A stretch of DNA of 14,531 nt from Thermoplasmata archaeon (GTDB lineage Archaea > Thermoplasmatota > Thermoplasmata > Thermoplasmatales > Thermoplasmataceae), in the NCBI GenBank assembly GCA_021797525.1, contig JAJZZQ010000046.1, forward strand, positions 1 through 14,531, in the 5' to 3' direction. How positions within the stretch are numbered: position 1 is the first letter of the stretch; every line of letters begins with the position of its first letter. The position numbers and the translations under genes were made by a program. The notes below the pieces were generated by a model. The model worked only from the letters and a program-made list of their open reading frames with translations, had not been told where the DNA came from and searched no databases. Positions 7,485 to 13,774 of this stretch are shown piece by piece.

Positions 7485-8714
7485 GTGTATCAGTTCAAAC
7501 TTCCGGATATTGGAGAGGGTGTTTCTGAGGGAGAGATAGTAAAATGGCATATTTCTGAAGGGGAAACTGTGCACAGGGACCAGGACATGGTCGAGGTAAT
7601 GACCGATAAGGTAACTGTGAGAATATCATCACCTGTTGAGGGAAAGGTTTCCCGCATTCTCTTTGCCGAGGGCCAGATAGCATCTGTAGGTTCTCCATTG
7701 ATAGAGATTGATACCGGTGAAGCTGATTCCAGGGAGGAAAATGCTGAACCAGCTCCTGAAAAGACTGCTGCCGTTAACCAGGCATCAGAAATTGCCGAAA
7801 CTCATGGGCACATACTTGCATCTCCGGCTGTCAGAAGAATTGCAAGAGAACGAGGTATCGATCTTTCCCTAGTCGTAGGGACAGCAGAGAATGGCAGGAT
7901 AACCCTGGATGACATTAATTCATTCACCCAGAGGAAGGGGGAGAAGACTGCAAAGGTGGAGCCTCCACAAAAGGGAACTGCTAGAGTTAATGCGGAACCA
8001 ATGGTTACAAAGGATAAGCCTCCGGCAAGTGAAGCGATTCCCGGAGATAAGATTCTGGAGCCAAGAGGCCTCAGGAGGCTTATATTTGACAAGATGACGA
8101 AATCAAAACAGGTAATGCCTCACTTCACTGTAGTTGAGGAGGCGGATGTCTCGAAGATTCTTGAAATCGTTAAAAGCCTTTCTGAAATGGATACCAGAGT
8201 AACTCTGACATCATTCTTCATCAAAGCTGCCGCAGTCATTCTCAGAGATTTCCCTTACCTTAATTCAACCTATAACGAGGAACAGAAGAACTACACACTC
8301 CATGGCGAATATAACATTGGAATGGCTGTAGATACTGAAGCTGGCCTTACGGTGCCGGTGATACATAATGCCGACAGAAAGAGTGTGATTGAGATCGCTG
8401 AGTCAGTAAGAACACTTGCATCTAAAGCCAGGGAATCTGGCCTGGAGCTGAAGGATGTGCAGGGCGGGACATTTACTGTAACCAATGTTGGCCCTATAGG
8501 TGGGCTTCTTTCGACACCAATAATCAACTATCCAGAGGTGGCAATACTTGGTGTGCACAGAACATTTCAGATGCACTCAGAAAACGGGATCATGCACAAG
8601 ACCTATCTTTCACTTTCATGCGATCACAGGCTGATCGATGGGGCAATGGCTACAAGGTTCCTCATGAAGCTGAAAGCAGCCATAGAGCATCCTGAATATT
8701 TCCTTGTCAGGTGA
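7485..8714 (+). CDS. 2-oxoacid dehydrogenase E2 component (dihydrolipoamide acyltransferase)
   Basis: Core of the complex; accepts the acyl group on its lipoyl arm and transfers it to CoA. Counted from GTG 7485 (409 residues): a single lipoyl domain (about 1-76) with lipoyl-lysine K42 in MTDKVTV; a mobile Ala/Pro/Glu-rich linker; a peripheral-subunit-binding domain (about 111-145, ILASPAVRRIARERGID); a second linker; and a catalytic domain (about 190-409) ending in DHRLIDG, with catalytic H381 (HxxxDG). The start is chosen because AGGTGA (7474-7479) lies five bases before GTG 7485 and because homologues begin with a sequence like MYxFKLPDIGEG. GTG 7476 would give three extra residues and overlap E1 beta. 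Having one lipoyl domain means this protein is the main local client of LipA and LipB. Confidence 0.94.
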   Translation: MYQFKLPDIGEGVSEGEIVKWHISEGETVHRDQDMVEVMTDKVTVRISSPVEGKVSRILFAEGQIASVGSPLIEIDTGEADSREENAEPAPEKTAAVNQASEIAETHGHILASPAVRRIARERGIDLSLVVGTAENGRITLDDINSFTQRKGEKTAKVEPPQKGTARVNAEPMVTKDKPPASEAIPGDKILEPRGLRRLIFDKMTKSKQVMPHFTVVEEADVSKILEIVKSLSEMDTRVTLTSFFIKAAAVILRDFPYLNSTYNEEQKNYTLHGEYNIGMAVDTEAGLTVPVIHNADRKSVIEIAESVRTLASKARESGLELKDVQGGTFTVTNVGPIGGLLSTPIINYPEVAILGVHRTFQMHSENGIMHKTYLSLSCDHRLIDGAMATRFLMKLKAAIEHPEYFLVR

Positions 8715-8718
8715 TTGT

Positions 8719-10038
8719 ATGGATTTTGATGCTATAATAATAGGTTCAGGGCCAGGGGGATATGCAACTGCAATAAGGCTTGGGCAGAAGGGTAAGAAGG
8801 TCCTGCTCATTGAGAAGGACAGAATAGGTGGAGAATGCCTTAACTATGGCTGTATACCGTCAAAGGCACTCATTGAACTTGCAAGCTCCATGCACTATCT
8901 GAAAACAATGCCTGGTTTTAAGGGAGAAGTGAGCATTGATCTTGCATCCTGGCAGGAATGGAAATGGGGTATGATCGGACGGCTCACCGGCGGTGTTGAA
9001 ACGCTTTGCAAATCTTACGGGGTTCAGATCGAAAAGGGAACAGGAAACATAATTGACAGGAACACAGTCAGCGTGAATGACCATAATTACACATGCAGCA
9101 ATCTGGTAATTGCGACAGGATCATCACCAGTGAAGCTCCCAGGAATGGATATGGCGATGCAGAACAGAGAAATCCTTGATCTTAAGGAGGTGCCTAAAAG
9201 CCTCGCCATCATTGGCGGAGGATACATCGGCATCGAACTTGGAACAGCATTTGCCAAACTTGGCACAAGCGTTACCATTATAGAAATGATGGATCAGATA
9301 CTCCCAGGTGTGGATAAGGATATTACAAGGCCTGTGGCGAGAAGCCTGAGGGAACTTTCAGTTGAAGTTTTAACCTCAACGAAGGTTGAATCCATAAAGG
9401 AGGAAAATGGCTTTTTGCTGCACCTCTCTACGGGATCTGATATTCATGCTGACAGGGTTCTTCTCACTGTTGGGCGTATTCCGAACACATCCGGTTTTGG
9501 GCTTGAGAATCTGGGAGTTGAGATGGATGGGAGATTCATCAAAACAGACTTGAGGAAGAGGACATCTGTGAATGGTGTATATGCCCTTGGCGATGTTAGC
9601 GGCGGCCCAATGCTTGCCCACAAAGCTTTCTATGAGGCTGAGGTTGTTGCAGAAAACATTTGCGGGAAAGACAGTGTTGTTGACTACCATGCTATGCCAT
9701 TTGTTATATATTCCGACCCTGAAATATCCTACACTGGAGACATAAGCGGCGAATTCAAAAACTTCCCACTGGGTGCCAATGGAAGGGCCCTTGGCATGAA
9801 TTCTTCAAATGGCTTTTACAGGATATATTATGATGAATCTGGAACAGTTAAGGGTTCTGCTGTTGTGGCTCCGCACTCGTCGGAGATGATAAGTGAAATG
9901 ACCCTTGCCGTGGAATCCGGGCTGAACGCCATGGATATTGGCCTTACGATTCATCCTCACCCCACAATATCCGAGGGCCTTATGGAGGTGGCGCAGGGTG
10001 TCTACTCAAAACCTCTGCACTTCAAACCTAGGGACTGA
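8719..10038 (+). CDS. lpdA: Dihydrolipoamide dehydrogenase (E3)
   Basis: FAD flavoprotein that reoxidises the dihydrolipoyl arm of E2 and reduces NAD+. It shows the FAD motif GSGPGGY (9-15), the redox disulfide C40-LNYG-C45 in GGECLNYGCIPSK, the NAD-binding motif GGGYIG (166-171), the second FAD motif ending ALGD, and the C-terminal catalytic pair in HPTISE (H414, E419). At 439 residues it is shorter than the typical 460-475. About ten residues are missing from the interface domain between SDPEISYTG and FPLGANGRAL, where most homologues have a helix. ATG 8719 is preferred because AGGTGA (8709-8714, including the E2 stop) is four bases upstream. A TTG at 8704 would add five residues. Its 3' end overlaps lipB by 41 bases. 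Confidence 0.95.
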   Translation: MDFDAIIIGSGPGGYATAIRLGQKGKKVLLIEKDRIGGECLNYGCIPSKALIELASSMHYLKTMPGFKGEVSIDLASWQEWKWGMIGRLTGGVETLCKSYGVQIEKGTGNIIDRNTVSVNDHNYTCSNLVIATGSSPVKLPGMDMAMQNREILDLKEVPKSLAIIGGGYIGIELGTAFAKLGTSVTIIEMMDQILPGVDKDITRPVARSLRELSVEVLTSTKVESIKEENGFLLHLSTGSDIHADRVLLTVGRIPNTSGFGLENLGVEMDGRFIKTDLRKRTSVNGVYALGDVSGGPMLAHKAFYEAEVVAENICGKDSVVDYHAMPFVIYSDPEISYTGDISGEFKNFPLGANGRALGMNSSNGFYRIYYDESGTVKGSAVVAPHSSEMISEMTLAVESGLNAMDIGLTIHPHPTISEGLMEVAQGVYSKPLHFKPRD

Positions 10039-10672
10039 TTTCGGAACCGTTCCCTACATGGAAGCCCTTGACATTCAGAAATACTTCCACAGGGCGGTTG
10101 CTCATGGTGACCTGGGAAGATTTCTCATGATGCTGGAACACCCACCAACTTATACTGGAGGAAGAAAGACACTGGAATCAAGCCTTCGGGGAATTCCCGT
10201 AACCAGAACGGACCGGGGAGGAGATGTCACCTATCATGGGCCAGGGCAACTGGTTATATATCCAATTTTTCCTGCGGGTACTGAAAGGGTTGATGTGAGA
10301 AGTTTTGTGCATCAGATTGAGGATACCATAATGCTCTCCCTGAAGGATCTTGGATTCTCCCCTTATATAGGCGAAGAGCCGGGAATCTGGATCTCCGAAA
10401 ATGGAGGAAAAAAGGTCTGCTCCATCGGAATGGCCATTGATCAAGGGGTTTCCTACCATGGAGTTGCCATAAATTATTCTGAGGAAGCAGTAAAAGGCTT
10501 TCAGCCTATACGACCATGCGGAATGGATCCTTCTGTCATGGGCAGTTTAGAGATACCCAGAGGTATACTGAAAGATGCTGTCATTAGAAATTTTGATAAT
10601 GCCTTTGGGAAATTCAGCATTATCTCGCCGTCTGATGCGCTGAGCCTTTTCAGCTATTCTGCCCAGGCCTGA
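9998..10672 (+). CDS. lipB: Octanoyltransferase (LipB)
   Basis: Transfers an octanoyl group to the E2 lysine, the step before LipA. It carries the LipB signatures RGGDVTYHGPGQL, the lysine of GGKKVCSIG, VSYHGVAIN, and the acyl-thioester cysteine in RPCGM. That Cys/Lys pair is the catalytic dyad in studied LipB enzymes. I place the start at GTG 9998 (224 residues), where GGAGGTG (9984-9990) lies seven bases upstream and the predicted N-terminus (about 11 residues before the conserved GTVPYMEALDIQ) fits the family. A farther ATG (9938) would add 20 residues of lpd-shadow sequence, and ATG 10058 would delete conserved ones. It is the last gene of the operon and overlaps lpd by 41 bases. Known LipB uses octanoyl-ACP, so the donor in an archaeon is uncertain. 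Confidence 0.93.
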   Translation: MSTQNLCTSNLGTDFGTVPYMEALDIQKYFHRAVAHGDLGRFLMMLEHPPTYTGGRKTLESSLRGIPVTRTDRGGDVTYHGPGQLVIYPIFPAGTERVDVRSFVHQIEDTIMLSLKDLGFSPYIGEEPGIWISENGGKKVCSIGMAIDQGVSYHGVAINYSEEAVKGFQPIRPCGMDPSVMGSLEIPRGILKDAVIRNFDNAFGKFSIISPSDALSLFSYSAQA

Positions 10673-11189
10673 GCGGCCAGATTCTTTCGTCTATACCCTG
10701 TCTCTTATTGGATGCAAGGGCCAGCATGAAGAGAAGTGAAGATACACGGTTTGCGTATTTCATCACTACCTCCGGCTGCTTTTTTTCATGCGCATATAGA
10801 ACAAGAAGGCGCTCCAGCCTTCTGGATACGGTTCTTGCAACATGTAGCGTAGAGGACTCCTTTGAACCCCCTGGAATTACAAACAGCATGATCTTTCCTA
10901 TCTCCTTTCTATAAACGTTGACACGATCCTCCAGCCATGTTACATCATTCTCGCTCAGCTTCCTTCCATTTGATTCTGTCAGAACATGCTCCCCAAGAGT
11001 GAAGATATTGTTCTGAATTCTGTCCAGATCTGATCGGATGTCATCCCACCGGGAGAATTCCATAGCAAGTCCAAGAAACGAGTTAAGCTCATCAACAGTC
11101 CCCTCTATATCTATAAGCATGGAGGCCTTAGAGACCCTCTGGCCTCTTGTGTTGTCTGTCTCTCCCGAATCACCACGCCTAGTGAACAT
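10650..11189 (-). CDS. ATP:cob(I)alamin adenosyltransferase, PduO type
   Basis: Adenosylates cob(I)alamin to make coenzyme B12 (AdoCbl), used for example by methylmalonyl-CoA mutase. Family motifs appear in order: TRRGDSGET (3-11), GTVDELNS (30-37), then FVIPGGS...LHVARTVSRRLER (103-127), which lines the ATP and cobalamin site, and YANRVSSLLFMLAL (145-158). The length, 179 residues, fits the PduO family, and a homologue next to the 2-oxoacid dehydrogenase genes is known structurally from Thermoplasma acidophilum (TA1434, as I recall). ATG 11189 has a GGTGAT site (minus strand, 11198-11203) eight bases upstream. It converges on lipB and overlaps its 3' end by 23 bases. It is divergent from the cyclase-like gene at 11258. 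Confidence 0.93.
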   Translation of the reverse strand: MFTRRGDSGETDNTRGQRVSKASMLIDIEGTVDELNSFLGLAMEFSRWDDIRSDLDRIQNNIFTLGEHVLTESNGRKLSENDVTWLEDRVNVYRKEIGKIMLFVIPGGSKESSTLHVARTVSRRLERLLVLYAHEKKQPEVVMKYANRVSSLLFMLALASNKRQGIDERIWPLRPGQNS

Positions 11190-11257
11190 GCAGGTTCATC
11201 ACCAGGTGGATATTTTTGTTTTCCCAATGCACCCTTATTCTGGTGAAAAAGTAATTA

Positions 11258-12193
11258 ATGAATTCACCCATCAGTAAAGATATGTCTGAATGGTTTGAAA
11301 CTGGAGAAAAATGGTATCCATCTGAATATGGGCCTGATGATGTACTTGGCACTCTGAACGAGATAAAGCCCCAGAACCTTATCCGGGCTGCATCACTTGT
11401 AAAGCAGGGAAGATCTTTTTACTTATCACACAGAATGTACAATGGAATGCCCGGTAGATATGAAAACCATGGGCCTTTCTTCTATCTGCTCTCACAGAGG
11501 GCTTACGACCACAGGCCTCCATTCAGGGAACAGACTGTTAACAAATTCGGTGGCGCACTATGCAGGGTAGAGATGACTGACCATCTCGGAACTCATCTTG
11601 ATTCTCTCAATCATATTTCATATGACAATCTCTTCTACAATGGAAACAGCGCCTATGATCTGTCTACAACATATGGTACGCCTAAGCTTGGCATTGACGA
11701 CGTTCCTCCAATTGTGACTAGAGGGATTATGGTTGACTGTTCCCCAAACGGGAAGATAATGAAAAAGGGGGAACCCATAATGCCAGAAGTTGTTGAAAAA
11801 TTCCTTTCTGATAAGAATATTGAAGTTCAGCCTGGAGACGCAATATTTTTCAGGACTGGCGTGGGAGAGCTCTGGGACAGGGCATCGGAGTACAATACCT
11901 ATTATGGGAGCTCCCCCGGAATTGGAATTGAGCTTGCTAAATGGCTATCTGTTAGGAAAGTGTCCGTAACAGGAAGCGATACACCTGCTACAGAGGTTAC
12001 ACCATCACAGATTCCAAAAGCAAGGCTGCCTGTACACCAGCATCTCATAACAAAACATGGAATAAGGCTCATAGACAACATAAACCTCAACGAACTCTCA
12101 AAAGAGAAGATATATGAATTCATGTTTGTACTCAGCCCACTAAGATTCAAGGGCGCAACCGCATCCCCTGTGTCACCGGTTGCAATAATATAA
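11258..12193 (+). CDS. Cyclase family protein (kynurenine formamidase-like metal hydrolase)
   Basis: 311 residues of the cyclase/KynB-like superfamily (Pfam Cyclase). Its metal-binding signature HxGTHxDxxxH is intact as HLGTHLDSLNH (H109, H113, D115, H119). An N-terminal segment, YGPDDVLGTLNEI, is typical of the longer members of the family, and GVTGSDTPA-like and LPVHQHLI segments occur toward the C-terminus. Members hydrolyse amide or ester bonds (for example N-formylkynurenine) or act on lactone or cyclic substrates; the substrate here is unknown. No kynurenine pathway genes are seen nearby. I start at ATG 11258, with GGTGA at 11242-11246 (11 bases away, rather long). ATG 11282 is an alternative eight codons in, without a better site. 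It diverges from the adenosyltransferase across 68 bases that must hold both promoters. Confidence 0.85.
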   Translation: MNSPISKDMSEWFETGEKWYPSEYGPDDVLGTLNEIKPQNLIRAASLVKQGRSFYLSHRMYNGMPGRYENHGPFFYLLSQRAYDHRPPFREQTVNKFGGALCRVEMTDHLGTHLDSLNHISYDNLFYNGNSAYDLSTTYGTPKLGIDDVPPIVTRGIMVDCSPNGKIMKKGEPIMPEVVEKFLSDKNIEVQPGDAIFFRTGVGELWDRASEYNTYYGSSPGIGIELAKWLSVRKVSVTGSDTPATEVTPSQIPKARLPVHQHLITKHGIRLIDNINLNELSKEKIYEFMFVLSPLRFKGATASPVSPVAII

Positions 12194-12216
12194 ACTTCGG
12201 TTCAGATAACAATCGA

Positions 12217-12241
12217 GGGTGGTTTTTTATTCAACCATCCC
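12217..12241 (+). terminator. Stem-loop with T-rich loop between the cyclase and metalloregulator genes
   Basis: GGG-TGGTT (12217-12224) can pair with AACCA-(T)-CCC (12233-12241), eight pairs with one bulged T, around a mostly T loop. It lies 24 bases after the cyclase stop and just before the regulator's box A. It could be an end-of-transcript structure or a regulatory element; which is undecided. Confidence 0.35.
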
Positions 12242-12249
12242 TGCCAATA

Positions 12250-12255
12250 TTTATA
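12250..12255 (+). promoter_or_regulatory. Probable box A of the DtxR-family regulator gene
   Basis: TTTATA (within TATTTATAG, 12248-12256) centred about 27-28 bases before ATG 12280, with no Shine-Dalgarno site between. This suggests a leaderless transcript. The following GGTTAGTACTC (12260-12270) contains a GGTTAG half-site reminiscent of DtxR boxes, so autoregulation is possible but unproven. Confidence 0.45.
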
Positions 12256-12279
12256 GTCCGGTTAGTACTCATTATTTCA

Positions 12280-12906
12280 ATGTCTCTGAACAGGGAGGAT
12301 TATCTGCTGGTCATCTGGGAGTTCCTGGAATCTTTCGGCGACATCACTGAGAAGGAAATTGCAGACAGGCTTAAGATCAGCCCTCCGACAGCCCATGAAT
12401 ATCTGCAGAAACTTACAGATTCCAAACTCATAATAAAGAACCGCGGGGACATAAAATTTACTCCGGAAGGTTATGAACAGGCATCCTCACTCGTGAGAAT
12501 GCATCGGATCTCCGAGGTTTTTGCTTACAGGTTTCTTGAGATTCCATGGGAAGACACTCACGCCTCCGTAATGGAACTGGAGCATCTTTTCAAAGGGGAA
12601 AGGGGTGACAAGCTTTTCAAGAATCTGGGGTACCCATCAACATGCCCTCATGGAAATCCAACCGATCCTCTGAAGCCTGAACAGGAAATGGCTGTGGCCT
12701 TTGCCCCTGAGGATAGATATGTCCTGAAAAGAATATCATTCGAGGAGAAAAACCTGCTAAAGTCACTGGCTGCATACAGCTGTCTTCCAGGGACTGAAGT
12801 GAACCTGATCAAGGACGGCAAGAACCTTATTCTTTCCACAGAAAATGGTGAGATAAGAATTCCTGAGAACCTCTCCCTTTCTGTAAGACTTTCGAGGATT
12901 TCCTGA
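12280..12906 (+). CDS. DtxR/MntR/IdeR-family metal-dependent transcriptional regulator
   Basis: Metal-sensing repressor. Residues 1-65 form the winged helix-turn-helix (EKEIADRLKISPPTAHEYLQKL as reader region). Residues about 66-140 are the dimerisation and metal-binding domain, with RMHRISEVF (H75, E79), H94, and MELEH (E101, H102), plus the family CPHGNP loop (122-127). The C-terminal ~65 residues look like a FeoA/SH3-type domain. By hand alignment D7 takes the position of DtxR Met10 (as Asp8 in MntR), while M98 takes the position of DtxR Cys102 or MntR Glu99, so iron versus manganese preference is not clear. 208 residues is normal for the long form. ATG 12280 is leaderless by promoter spacing. 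It converges on alaX, with 35 bases between the two coding ends. Targets are unknown; none of the neighbours is an obvious metal transporter. Confidence 0.9.
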   Translation: MSLNREDYLLVIWEFLESFGDITEKEIADRLKISPPTAHEYLQKLTDSKLIIKNRGDIKFTPEGYEQASSLVRMHRISEVFAYRFLEIPWEDTHASVMELEHLFKGERGDKLFKNLGYPSTCPHGNPTDPLKPEQEMAVAFAPEDRYVLKRISFEEKNLLKSLAAYSCLPGTEVNLIKDGKNLILSTENGEIRIPENLSLSVRLSRIS

Positions 12907-12941
12907 ATAGCCAAAGGGGACATATAGAGAACTTGAAAGGA

Positions 12942-13661
12942 TCATACCAGAGTGAACTCAATTCTTTTGTTCCTCCTTCCCTTGCTCTGTATCCCGGTGA
13001 GAGAGATCATGCCAATCTCCTTCGTGTTTTCCACATGGGTACCGCCGTCAGCCTGTTCATCCAGGTCCTCTATTACTATGGTTCTGACCTTCTCAAGTGA
13101 ACGGATCATCTCCCTTCCCGGTTGAGTCCTTGATAGGTTTGGTATGGAGAGGGCCTCTTCCCTTGTTATCTCTCTCTGATAGACACGGTGTCCCTCTGTC
13201 ATGAATGTATTGCACTCTTTCAGAAGTGACTCAACAAACTCTCTGGAAAATTCCTCCATATTTATGTCTATCCTTGCATGGTCCTGATATATCTGGCCTC
13301 CCGTAAGAAGTGCTTCTGATCCATGCCTGGCAGCCAGTATTCCATCAATAACGTGAATGGCAGAATGATGTCTCATGTGGGAATATCTCCTACCCCAGTC
13401 TATTTCACAATGGACTTTTGTGCCCGGTGCAATGTCAACTGGGCCTTCGGGAATGTGCAGAACCTCCTCTCCAGACTTTTTCACATCAACAATGTTCACC
13501 GTCTTCCCGTTAAATGTAATCTTTCCGGTATCGTTGGGCTGGCCTCCACCCGTTGGATAGAACACAGTCCTGTCGAGAATGATTCCGGATTCGCTGCAAT
13601 CTGTCGCAAATGCATCAATATCTCTTCTGTACATTTCCCTCCAGTAGACCTTGTCAGTCAT
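12942..13661 (-). CDS. alaX: Alanyl-tRNA editing protein AlaX (AlaX-M type)
   Basis: Free-standing deacylase that removes serine or glycine wrongly attached to tRNA-Ala, homologous to the editing domain of alanyl-tRNA synthetase. The N-terminal part has the glycine-rich FYPTGGGQPNDTG (34-46). The catalytic domain has zinc ligands HSAIH (H99, H103), and the C-terminal DGGTHVENTKEIG (205-217) supplies H209. The position usually held by a cysteine zinc ligand (CxxxH) is Asp205 here. 239 residues with the N-terminal glycine-rich domain fits AlaX-M rather than the short AlaX-S (about 150-160) or the long AlaX-L. ATG 13661 is preceded by TTTATAA about 28 bases upstream, so it is probably leaderless. 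It is divergent from the disulfide oxidoreductase gene. Confidence 0.9.
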   Translation of the reverse strand: MTDKVYWREMYRRDIDAFATDCSESGIILDRTVFYPTGGGQPNDTGKITFNGKTVNIVDVKKSGEEVLHIPEGPVDIAPGTKVHCEIDWGRRYSHMRHHSAIHVIDGILAARHGSEALLTGGQIYQDHARIDINMEEFSREFVESLLKECNTFMTEGHRVYQREITREEALSIPNLSRTQPGREMIRSLEKVRTIVIEDLDEQADGGTHVENTKEIGMISLTGIQSKGRRNKRIEFTLV

Positions 13662-13685
13662 GAATTCCCATACACAGATTATCCC

Positions 13686-13692
13686 TTATAAA
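13686..13692 (-). promoter_or_regulatory. Probable box A of alaX
   Basis: TTTATAA on the minus strand, centred about 28 bases before ATG 13661. It lies in the 113-base divergent region shared with the disulfide oxidoreductase gene. Confidence 0.45.
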
Positions 13693-13747
13693 TATGCCCT
13701 GAAGATGAGGCCTGGAAACAAGAATATTCAAATTTGTATACCAAATC

Positions 13748-13755
13748 TTTAATAC
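13748..13755 (+). promoter_or_regulatory. Probable box A of the protein disulfide oxidoreductase gene
   Basis: TTTAATAC centred about 23-24 bases before ATG 13775, with no Shine-Dalgarno site in between, suggesting a leaderless mRNA. Confidence 0.4.
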
Positions 13756-13774
13756 TTGTAATCAATCATGTACC

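Noticed and set aside
9938..9997. Longer lipB N-terminus from ATG 9938
   Set aside because: The added 20 residues lie in the shadow of conserved lpd codons, homologues lack them, and GTG 9998 has a much better Shine-Dalgarno site.
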